Of a stretch of 50,949 nucleotides of DNA, positions 8,646 to 15,423 are shown piece after piece. Below the pieces are notes generated by a model, which was given only the letters and a program-made list of their open reading frames with translations, had not been told where the DNA came from and searched no databases. Both the position numbers and the translations under genes were made by a program. Within the stretch, counting starts at the first letter, position 1. Each line of letters opens with the position of its first letter. The DNA comes from Oscillospiraceae bacterium (GTDB lineage Bacteria; Bacillota; Clostridia; Oscillospirales; Oscillospiraceae). The stretch spans positions 1 to 50,949 of the forward strand of contig JAFQTS010000003.1 of the NCBI GenBank assembly GCA_017408915.1. The letters are read 5' to 3'.

Positions 8646-8683
8646 AAAAAAACACACCATCGTCTTTGATGGTGTGTTTTTTT
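8646..8683. terminator. Bidirectional terminator between M81 copy 1 and exodeoxyribonuclease III
   Basis: Inverted repeat AAACACACCATC / GATGGTGTGTTT with a 6-nt loop (8662-8667), flanked by an A-run on the left and a T-run on the right, so it gives a U-tract on either strand. It lies between convergent genes and serves both. Confidence 0.9.
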
Positions 8684-8692
8684 ATTTTGCAG

Positions 8693-9442
8693 TCATGTCA
8701 GTTCGATCAGCACAGGGCAGTGATCGCTGCCGAAGATCTCACCGTGGATCTCCGCCGCAGCGATGCGGGGGAGCAAACGCTCGGACACAAGGAAATAGTC
8801 AATGCGCCAGCCTGCGTTCCGCTCCCGTGCCTTGAAGCGGTAGGACCACCAAGAATACTCCACTGCATCGGGATGGAGACGGCGGAAAGTGTCGGCAAAG
8901 CCGCTGTCCAGCAGCGTTTTCAGCGCCGTCCGCTCCTCGATGGTGAAGCCTGCGTTCCGCTCGTTGGCCTTGGGGTTCTTAATGTCCATCTCCGTGGCCG
9001 CCACGTTGAGGTCGCCGCAGTAAATGACGGGCTTGAGGTTATCCAACTCCATCAAATACTCCCGCAGCGCCGCCTCCCACTCCAAACGGTAGTCAAGACG
9101 CTTCAAACCATCCTGGGAGTTGGGGGTATAGCAGCACACGAGGTAGAACTCCTCGTACTCCGCCGTAATAATGCGCCCTTCATGGCGGTGGACATCCTCG
9201 CCAAAGTCGTAAGTCACATTGATGGGCTCAGTGCGGGTAAAGATGGCCGTGCCCGAATAGCCCGCCTTGTCGGCGCTGTTCCAAAAGCGGTGGAAGCCCT
9301 CCAGCTCAAAATCCGCCTGTTCGGGGCGCATTTTCGTCTCCTGCAAGCAGATGATGTCGGGGGCAAGTCCTGCCATAGACTCCAAAAACCCCTTGCCCAA
9401 TGCGGCGCGGAGACCGTTTACATTCCAAGATACCAGTCGCAT
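8693..9442 (-). CDS. exoA: Exodeoxyribonuclease III
   Basis: AP endonuclease / 3'-5' exonuclease of base-excision repair, 249 residues, typical length. Family blocks in order: LVSWNVNGLRAAL at the N-terminus, CLQETKM with the metal-binding Glu, YCGDLNVA, the RNAGFT motif, YSWWSYRFKARERNAGWRIDY, and SDHCPVLIEL with the catalytic Asp-His near the end. It starts only 6 bases after the alcohol dehydrogenase stop and has no clear ribosome site of its own, so it is probably read from the same mRNA. A repair gene is an odd partner for the oxidoreductases; position rather than function probably links them. Confidence 0.95.
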   Translation of the reverse strand: MRLVSWNVNGLRAALGKGFLESMAGLAPDIICLQETKMRPEQADFELEGFHRFWNSADKAGYSGTAIFTRTEPINVTYDFGEDVHRHEGRIITAEYEEFYLVCCYTPNSQDGLKRLDYRLEWEAALREYLMELDNLKPVIYCGDLNVAATEMDIKNPKANERNAGFTIEERTALKTLLDSGFADTFRRLHPDAVEYSWWSYRFKARERNAGWRIDYFLVSERLLPRIAAAEIHGEIFGSDHCPVLIELT

Positions 9443-9448
9443 AGCCGT

Positions 9449-10618
9449 TTACCGATAGGAGCGCTCATAGATCCCCACGCAATCCTCGTCAGTGAGGGGG
9501 CTGGGGTCTAAGTCGAACTGAGAACCCATAGTGGCGCGGGCATCGTGTGCCATGCGGGGGAACTCGTCGGGGGTGATGCCGTAGTCGCTCATCTTCAGCT
9601 GATCCACATCGCAGGCCTTCTGCAGTTTCACCAACTCCTCCACGAAGTCCATGGGATCGCTGGCGTCGGTCTTGCCCAGCGCCTTGGCCATGGCGATAAG
9701 CCGCTCGTCACAGGCGTGACGCTCGGCGAAGATCTTGTACCACTCGCGGGAGATCATAATAAGACCTGCACCGTGAGCCAGCTGGGGATGAAAGGCGCTG
9801 AGGGAATGTTCCAGCGGATGCTTGGAGCAGGTGGCACTCAGCATCATGGCATAGCCCGAGAGCATATTGGCAAAGGCCATGCCCTCGCGCGCCTCCATAT
9901 CGGTGCCGTCGCGGTAAGCGCGGGCGAGATACTTGCCCACATTCTCAATGGCGGTCAAACACACCATGTCGGACATGGGATTGTGGGTATTGGAGAGGTA
10001 GACCTCCGTTGCGTGGAACAAGGCGTCGAAGCCCTGATAGGCGGTAAACTGGGGCGGTACCGACACCATCAGCTCGGGATCGACGATGGCCAGCACAGGC
10101 GTGATGCTCTCGTGGACAAGACCTGTCTTTTCCTGGGTGTCGGGATTGGAGATGACGCCGCCGAAATCCACCTCGCTGCCTGTGCCTGCCGTGGTGGTGA
10201 TGGCCACCACGGGGAGAGAGTCGTTGGGCGCTACAGCACGCTTGGAAGTAGGTGCTGCCACATAATCCCACACATCCCCCTCGTTGACTGCCATCAGTGC
10301 CATGGCCTTGGCCGCGTCCATGACGCTGCCGCCGCCCAGTGCCACCACGAAGTCGCAGCCGTTGTCCTTACAAAAGGCTGCGCCCTCCATGACCACGTTG
10401 CGGGTGGGATTGGCGCCCACCTTGTCAAAGACCACCGTTTCGACGCCTGCCAGCTTCAGCTGTTCCAGCGTCCGATCCAGCGCGCCGCTTTTCTTGGAGG
10501 AATTGCCGTTGGAGATGACCACCATGGCCTTATTGCCGGGCATCTTGCGTTTGCCCAGCTCGTTCAATGCACCTGCGCCGATAAACACGCGGGTGGGGAG
10601 ATAGATCATATACCTCAT
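9449..10618 (-). CDS. Iron-containing alcohol dehydrogenase
   Basis: Group III (Fe-dependent) alcohol dehydrogenase, 389 residues, NAD(P)-linked interconversion of an alcohol and aldehyde or ketone. Visible features: the nucleotide-binding GGGSVMDAAKAMA, the ITTTAGTGSEVD motif, and the metal-ligand region CSKHPLEHSLSAFHPQLAHGAGL, with histidines at the expected intervals. Start ATG is preceded by AGGAG. It lies 22 bases downstream of the aldo/keto reductase, probably co-transcribed. It resembles butanol dehydrogenase-like and 1,3-propanediol dehydrogenase-like proteins; substrate unknown, but aldehyde reduction next to an acetoin- or 2-oxoacid-dehydrogenase complex would be a plausible electron sink. 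Confidence 0.93.
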   Translation of the reverse strand: MRYMIYLPTRVFIGAGALNELGKRKMPGNKAMVVISNGNSSKKSGALDRTLEQLKLAGVETVVFDKVGANPTRNVVMEGAAFCKDNGCDFVVALGGGSVMDAAKAMALMAVNEGDVWDYVAAPTSKRAVAPNDSLPVVAITTTAGTGSEVDFGGVISNPDTQEKTGLVHESITPVLAIVDPELMVSVPPQFTAYQGFDALFHATEVYLSNTHNPMSDMVCLTAIENVGKYLARAYRDGTDMEAREGMAFANMLSGYAMMLSATCSKHPLEHSLSAFHPQLAHGAGLIMISREWYKIFAERHACDERLIAMAKALGKTDASDPMDFVEELVKLQKACDVDQLKMSDYGITPDEFPRMAHDARATMGSQFDLDPSPLTDEDCVGIYERSYR

Positions 10619-10640
10619 GGGCTCACTCCTATCCTGCCCT

Positions 10641-11480
10641 TTAGGCCAGCGTCATGAACATCTCCACGATCTCGGGATCGTAGTGCTTGAAGAACACCGT
10701 CTGCTGCTGATCCAGTGCGCGGATGGCGTTCATCTCCTCCTCGGTCAGAGCAAAGTCGAAGATGTTGATATTCTCTGCCATGCGCTCCTTGCGGGAGGAC
10801 TTGGGGATCACCACCACGTCGCTCTGGACGAGGAAACGGAGGATGGTCTGTGCGGCGGTCTTGCCGTACTTCTCACCGATACCGCAGATGACGGGATTCT
10901 GCAGCAGGCCATTCTTGCCCTCACCCAAGGGAGCCCATGCCTCGTGGACGCAGCCGTACTTGGTCATGTACTCGTGGTCGATCTTGCGCTGATGGATAAT
11001 GTGGGTCTCGATCTGGTTGACCATGGGCTTGATCTCGGAGAAGTGATGGAGGTCAATGAGACGATCGGGGAAGAAGTTGCTGACGCCAATGGCACGGAGC
11101 TTGCCAGCCTTGTAGGCCTTCTCCATGGCACGCCAAGTGCCGTAGTAGTCGCCGAAAGCCTGATGGATCAGCATGAGATCGAGATAATCGGTCTTCATTT
11201 TCCGCAGCGTCTCGTCGATGGACTTCATGGCCTTCTCTTCGCCTGCTTCGCTGATCCAGATCTTGGAGGTCAGGAACAGCTCCTCGCGAGCCACGCCGGA
11301 CTTGACCCATGCCTCGCCAACGCCTTCTTCGTTTTCGTACTGCTGTGCCGTATCGATGGAGCGATAGCCCACCTCGATCGCGTCGCTGACACAGCGAGCG
11401 CACTCCTCGGGAGAGATCAGATACACGCCGTAACCTACCTTAGGCATCTGCACGCCGTTGTTCAAAGTGATGTACTCCAT
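10641..11480 (-). CDS. Aldo/keto reductase
   Basis: NADPH-dependent carbonyl reductase of the AKR superfamily (AKR5-like, 2,5-diketogluconate reductase/YvgN type), 279 residues. The catalytic tetrad can be seen: Asp and Tyr in YRSIDTAQQYENEEGVG, Lys in FLTSKIWI, and His in LMLIHQAFGDYYGTW; the C-terminal coenzyme site includes VVVIPKSSRKERMAENI. An AAGGAGG ribosome site precedes ATG. It heads the AKR-ADH-exoA unit, with a palindrome-bearing control region in front. The substrate is not readable. Confidence 0.93.
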   Translation of the reverse strand: MEYITLNNGVQMPKVGYGVYLISPEECARCVSDAIEVGYRSIDTAQQYENEEGVGEAWVKSGVAREELFLTSKIWISEAGEEKAMKSIDETLRKMKTDYLDLMLIHQAFGDYYGTWRAMEKAYKAGKLRAIGVSNFFPDRLIDLHHFSEIKPMVNQIETHIIHQRKIDHEYMTKYGCVHEAWAPLGEGKNGLLQNPVICGIGEKYGKTAAQTILRFLVQSDVVVIPKSSRKERMAENINIFDFALTEEEMNAIRALDQQQTVFFKHYDPEIVEMFMTLA

Positions 11481-11539
11481 AGTTGTTCCTCCTTGATGAT
11501 GTATTTGTTTGTGGTTTCGTAATTTCTTCTAATTTCACT

Positions 11540-11555
11540 ATACTATATATAGTAT
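11540..11555. promoter_or_regulatory. 16-bp perfect palindrome upstream of the aldo/keto reductase
   Basis: ATACTATATATAGTAT is its own reverse complement and lies 60 bases upstream of the aldo/keto reductase start, downstream of the convergent-side end of the DeoR gene. On the minus strand it includes TATAGT, a possible -10 element, but I see no convincing -35. It could be an operator overlapping the promoter; the binding protein is unknown. Confidence 0.45.
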
Positions 11556-11598
11556 TATGATTCCGTTATCCTGCTCTTTCGCCCATCGGGGAGAGGGG

Positions 11599-12396
11599 TC
11601 AGACGTCCTCTTCTTCGTCGGGCTCGTCCACTGCGGGTGCGAGGATCAGCTCCAGATTGCGCCACTTGCTCAAACCCTCGCGGAACTCACGGCTGAGATT
11701 CTCGTCGGATACCACCACATCAATGTCGTTAAAGGTGCACACGGAGGCAAAAGCGTTAGTGCCGAATTTGGCGCTGTCCGCCACCAGCACCGTCTGATCG
11801 GCTCGCTTGATGATAGCTTGCCGCACGATGGCCTCTTCGCTGTTGTAATCGGAAATACCGTGTTCCAGCGTCACACCGCCTGCGCCGATAAAGGCGCGAT
11901 CCACAAAGAATTGCTGCAGTGCGTCCGTCGTCACCTTGCCGTACATAGAAAGCTCATCGGAGTTGAGCCGACCGCCGAGACAGTACACCGTTACCTGCGT
12001 CCCTGCCAGCTCGTTCATGATGGGCAGGGAATTGGTCAGCACCGTAATGCCGCTGATGTTGCTCAGATGACGGGCGATTTCCAAGGTAGTAGAGCCGATA
12101 TCGAGGATGATGGTTTCACCGGAGTTGACGAGGGAGGCAGCTGCCCGTCCGATAGACGACTTCTGCGAGCGGCGCACATGGGCGTGGGGCGCTTGGTGCA
12201 GCCCTGCGGTATTGCCGCCCAAAAGGATGGCGCCGCCGTAAATACGCTTAAGCTGCTCTGTGTCCTGTAAATACTCCAAATCGCGGCGTGCCGTCTCGTT
12301 GGAAACGGAGAAGCGCCGGGAAATATCGGAGATTTTAATGATCTTATCCTTGCGCAGGATCTCCATAATAATAGCATGTCGTTCTTTTGCCAGCAT
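11599..12396 (-). CDS. DeoR/GlpR-family transcriptional regulator
   Basis: Repressor of 265 residues with an N-terminal helix-turn-helix (KIIKISDISRRFSVSNETAR, about residues 18-37, then RDLEYLQDTEQLKRIYGGAI) and a C-terminal DeoR sensor domain (DIGSTTLEIARHLS, then VDRAFIGAGG) that senses sugar phosphates. ATG 12396 is preferred over the longer frame from 12510 because GGAGGT lies 7 nt before it. It is divergent from the ribose-type ABC transporter operon, across a region with an inverted repeat over a promoter, and upstream of the AKR-ADH genes on the same strand. It is the natural candidate for controlling either or both, with a phosphorylated product of the FGGY kinases as possible inducer. 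Confidence 0.92.
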   Translation of the reverse strand: MLAKERHAIIMEILRKDKIIKISDISRRFSVSNETARRDLEYLQDTEQLKRIYGGAILLGGNTAGLHQAPHAHVRRSQKSSIGRAAASLVNSGETIILDIGSTTLEIARHLSNISGITVLTNSLPIMNELAGTQVTVYCLGGRLNSDELSMYGKVTTDALQQFFVDRAFIGAGGVTLEHGISDYNSEEAIVRQAIIKRADQTVLVADSAKFGTNAFASVCTFNDIDVVVSDENLSREFREGLSKWRNLELILAPAVDEPDEEEDV

Positions 12397-12842
12397 AGCA
12401 ATTACCTCCGAAAGCAGATCAATACTCGTGCGTTCCTGTCGATTGTGGCATCTCCACAACGGCGTTGGTGAAATTGCGGAAAAATAAGAAAAATTGCCGA
12501 TATGAAGCATAAAACAAGCTTAGAATCGAGTAGAGTATAGCACAGTATCACAAAGAATGCAATAGAAGTTGCGGAAAACCACACAGAAAACCAAAGAAAA
12601 ATGAAATGTGTAGGTAAATCCCACATTTTTTCACCGAATCATTATAACGAAAAAACGGTACAACAACATGATTAGAACGAAAATACAATTTTTTTAACAA
12701 CTATTAGCAAAAATGACGAACAGATTTTTCTTATGAAAATGGCGAAAAATTAAAAAAACAGGAAAAAAGAATAATAAAATTGCGACTTATTTGGAGTTCT
12801 GAAAAAATATGTGACAAATCAAACAAAAAAGAGCCGTGACCG
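12397..12842. other. AT-rich intergenic region
   Basis: About 450 bases without a supportable gene. From roughly 12480 to 12840 the sequence is full of A- and T-runs and clearly lower in GC than both flanks. A possible -10 for the DeoR gene, TATACT on the minus strand (12534-12539), is visible, but its -35 is poor. No RNA gene or insertion sequence is recognised. It may be a curved-DNA or H-NS-like-protein target, or simply promoter-dense spacer. Confidence 0.6.
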
Positions 12843-12871
12843 TTGACAAGTGAAAGAAAAATTGTTACATT
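12843..12871 (+). promoter_or_regulatory. Promoter of the ribose-type ABC transporter / dehydrogenase operon
   Basis: TTGACA (12843-12848), exactly 17 bases, then TACATT (12866-12871): a perfect -35 and a 4/6 -10 for the housekeeping sigma factor. It faces the permease gene at 13043, giving a leader of about 165 bases. Confidence 0.7.
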
Positions 12872-12877
12872 TCACTT
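12848..12877. promoter_or_regulatory. Inverted repeat over the promoter, candidate DeoR operator
   Basis: AAGTGAAA (12848-12855) and its exact complement TTTCACTT (12870-12877) are separated by 14 nt and straddle the spacer and -10 of the promoter above. Placement is that of a repressor operator. The divergent DeoR-family gene is the obvious candidate to bind it; that link is inference. Confidence 0.55.
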
Positions 12878-12964
12878 ACAGAAAATGTGGCGGCGGGATT
12901 GTGCCTGTTTTACCCAGCGTCCCCGTGCTGCGCTGCAAATAAAAAGGTGAGTTTGTTTGTTCCC

Positions 12965-13005
12965 AAAACCCCTAGGGGTTTTCCTATTTGCCATCGGCAA
13001 ATAGG
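12965..13005 (+). promoter_or_regulatory. Two abutting palindromes in the operon leader
   Basis: AAAACCCCTAGGGGTTTT (12965-12982) is an 18-bp perfect palindrome. It is directly followed by a 10-bp stem CCTATTTGCC / GGCAAATAGG with a 3-nt loop (12983-13005). Neither is followed by a T-run. They lie 38 bases or more before the ATG at 13043. They could be operator sites or a structured leader; no known riboswitch class is recognised. Confidence 0.5.
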
Positions 13006-13042
13006 ATCACTATTGCACTATATCTGAGAAGGAGTAACGGCA

Positions 13043-14125
13043 ATGAAAGAGGAAAAGAGAAAGGTCGGCAAGCGGCGCTTTTTGACAAAGGATCAGCTGA
13101 TACCTCTTTGTATCCTGATTGTGATCTGTGTGGTCAGCGGTATCGCCAATCCCGTGTTCTTTACATGGGCCACTTGGCAGAACATTCTGATGCAGGTCTC
13201 CAACGTGGGTATCATTGCTCTGGGTGCCATGTTCGTGGTGGCCAGCGGTGGTCTGGACTTTACCGCAGGTGACGGTGTGTCTCTGGCAGGTGTGGCAGCA
13301 GCCTTTACCTTCCTCGCCACCGGCTACAACGTGGTGCTGACGGTGCTGGCAGGTATCCTCACCGGTGCAGCCATGGGTGCGGCCAACGGCTTGATCATCA
13401 CGAAGCTCCGCATCAATCCCTTCGTGACTACGCTGGCTATGATGACCCTGATCAAGGGCGTGATGCTGGTGGTGGCCGAGGGTCACATCATCCACTTGGA
13501 TATCCCCGAGTCCAACTTCGTGCAGATCGGCCGCGGCATCATCCCCGTGTTCGGTCAGGGCAAGGGCATCCCCGTTGCATTTTGTATCTTTATGCTGATG
13601 GCGGTGATCGCCTTCATCCTGCTGCGTCACACCCGCTTCGGCAGTGCCGTGCTGGCGCTGGGCGGCAATGAAGAAGCAGCCCGCCTCAACGGCGTGAAGG
13701 TCAAGTGGTATCGCTTCCTCGTCTTCATGGTGGCCGGCACCTTCACCGGTATCGGTGCTATCATCACGCTGGCCCGCGTGGGCGGCATCGGCATCACCCT
13801 CGGCGGTACCGTGCTGCTGATGGACGTTATGGCAGCCGTGGTTATCGGCGGTACCAGCGTCTCCGGCGGTAAGTGCAACATCTTCGGTGTTGTCATGGGT
13901 ACGTTCGTTATCATCACCATTTCCACCATGCTTACCTACATCCACATCGACACCAACTGGCGTGACGTGGTCAAGGGCGCCATCATCCTCGCCGCTCTGA
14001 TCATCGACGTGGTGGGTAAGAAGTTCGAAGAGGCCCGCGAGGCAAAGACCATGGCGGCTCTGAAGGCTGAGCATCATAAGGAACTGCTGGCTCAGCTGGA
14101 GGCACAGGAAGCCACTCAGGCCTAA
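13043..14125 (+). CDS. Ribose-type (CUT2) ABC transporter permease
   Basis: Membrane permease of the RbsC/XylH/AraH family, 360 residues. It has the family's ASGGLDFTAGDGVSLAGVAAA segment, the AALGGNEEAARLNGVKV-like motif (here VLALGGNEEAARLNGVKV, near residue 203) and GGTSVSGGKCNIFGVVMGTF near the C-terminus. AGGAG sits at proper distance from ATG 13043. It is the first gene of the large catabolic operon and unusually precedes its binding protein; a second permease is fused to the ATPase downstream. The C-terminal 25 residues are charged and cytoplasmic. Confidence 0.93.
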   Translation: MKEEKRKVGKRRFLTKDQLIPLCILIVICVVSGIANPVFFTWATWQNILMQVSNVGIIALGAMFVVASGGLDFTAGDGVSLAGVAAAFTFLATGYNVVLTVLAGILTGAAMGAANGLIITKLRINPFVTTLAMMTLIKGVMLVVAEGHIIHLDIPESNFVQIGRGIIPVFGQGKGIPVAFCIFMLMAVIAFILLRHTRFGSAVLALGGNEEAARLNGVKVKWYRFLVFMVAGTFTGIGAIITLARVGGIGITLGGTVLLMDVMAAVVIGGTSVSGGKCNIFGVVMGTFVIITISTMLTYIHIDTNWRDVVKGAIILAALIIDVVGKKFEEAREAKTMAALKAEHHKELLAQLEAQEATQA

Positions 14126-14217
14126 GGTTTTCCCTTTACTGTAGTCCCTATTTTAACGGTGATTCCCCCGTCTTCTGGGGTTTCATAAAAAACACAAATT
14201 TACTAGGAGGTACCAAG

Positions 14218-15285
14218 ATGAAGAAGGCTTTAGCTATTTTGCTGGCTCTGTGCATGATGTTCGCACTGGTTGCTTGCGGCCAGCAGGCTCCCGTTGAGGA
14301 CGAGCAGCCTGGCGACGAGGTCGTTCAGGACGATGGTTATGTGTTCGGTGCTGTTATGCAGTCCCTGAGCGCTCCCATTTGGATCGAGCTGATGGACCAT
14401 GGTGACAAGTGCGCTGCTGAGTACAACGCCACCGTGGATTGGAAGTCCGCTGAGGGCTCTCTGGAGAACCAGATCGCTCTGATCGAGGCTTTCATTGAGC
14501 AGGGCGTGGATGTCATTCTGATCGACCCCATCGACAAGAATGCTCTGATCCCCGTCATCCAGCAGGCTCTCGAGGCTGGTATCGGCTTCGTGACCATGGG
14601 CAACCTGGTTGAGGGCGGCATCTCTGATGACGTCTACAACGTCTGCACCACCTACCCCGATGCACGTGACTCCGCTGCTATGACCGATCTGATGATCAAG
14701 GTCAATGGCCCCGGCACCTACGTCATGGTCAACGGTTCCGCTGGTAACTTCGTCTCCGACGTCCGCGGCGAGGCCTTTGCTAAGGCTTGCACCGATGCTG
14801 GCGTGAAGTACGAGATCCAGGATGGTAACTGGGATCCCACCACCGTCACCAAGGTCACCGAGGATATGGTCACCGCCGCTGGCGCTGATCTGAAGGGCCT
14901 GTACAACATGGACGACTCCTGCCTGGGTTACTCCATGGGCGTCACCATGCCCGAGGGCACTGTCCTGGCCGGCCACAACGGTGAGGAGAGCGTTTACACT
15001 GCTATCGAGAACGGCGATGTCCTGTGCACCACTCTGATCGGTGGCGCTCACATCGGTTACTGGAACATCCTGACCGCTGTTAAGATCGCTCAGGGCGAGG
15101 ATGTGCCTCACCAGGTCTATCTGAAGACCTACATCGTCATGACCGAGGAGACCGAGAATACTTACTGGGCCGGCGAGCTGGCTGAGAAGTATCCCTCCCT
15201 CGAGGCTATCACCCCCGCTGAGGCTCGCGTGATCGCTATGGAGCCCGCTGAGATGGTTACCGCTGAGGAGATCGGCCTGGCCTAA
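14218..15285 (+). CDS. Sugar ABC transporter substrate-binding lipoprotein
   Basis: Periplasmic-binding-protein-like (type 1) sugar receptor, 355 residues. The N-terminus is a lipoprotein signal with lipobox LVAC, lipidated Cys at residue 20, followed by an acidic linker. DPIDKNALIPVIQQALEAGIGFVTMGN is the sugar-binding signature of the RbsB family. TAGGAGGT precedes the ATG. It lies between the two permease genes. Ligand: probably a monosaccharide or related small polyol or AI-2-like molecule, not determinable here. Confidence 0.92.
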   Translation: MKKALAILLALCMMFALVACGQQAPVEDEQPGDEVVQDDGYVFGAVMQSLSAPIWIELMDHGDKCAAEYNATVDWKSAEGSLENQIALIEAFIEQGVDVILIDPIDKNALIPVIQQALEAGIGFVTMGNLVEGGISDDVYNVCTTYPDARDSAAMTDLMIKVNGPGTYVMVNGSAGNFVSDVRGEAFAKACTDAGVKYEIQDGNWDPTTVTKVTEDMVTAAGADLKGLYNMDDSCLGYSMGVTMPEGTVLAGHNGEESVYTAIENGDVLCTTLIGGAHIGYWNILTAVKIAQGEDVPHQVYLKTYIVMTEETENTYWAGELAEKYPSLEAITPAEARVIAMEPAEMVTAEEIGLA

Positions 15286-15349
15286 GTCAGACTGTATACT
15301 GATACCGGATCACAACATCTGTTGCGTAACGGTGTAAAGTAAACCGCAA

Positions 15350-15380
15350 CCCGGCGGGGCAACCGCCCCGCCGGGCTTTT
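15350..15380 (+). terminator. GC-rich hairpin with T-run after the binding-protein gene
   Basis: An 11-bp perfect stem (CCCGGCGGGGC, 15350-15360; complement 15365-15375), loop AACC, then CTTTT. As after the peptide-binding protein, it probably trims transcription so the binding protein is made in excess over the membrane components. Confidence 0.75.
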
Positions 15381-15423
15381 CCTTAAAGAGAACTATTATC
15401 CCGTAAGTTTGGAGAGTAAAGCT

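Noticed and set aside
12877-13042. Known riboswitch or T-box in the operon leader
   Set aside because: No conserved core of any class I recognise; only two short palindromes are visible.
14126-14217. Terminator after the first ribose-type permease
   Set aside because: CCCC/GGGG pairing at about 14165-14181 is too short and lacks a proper T-run.
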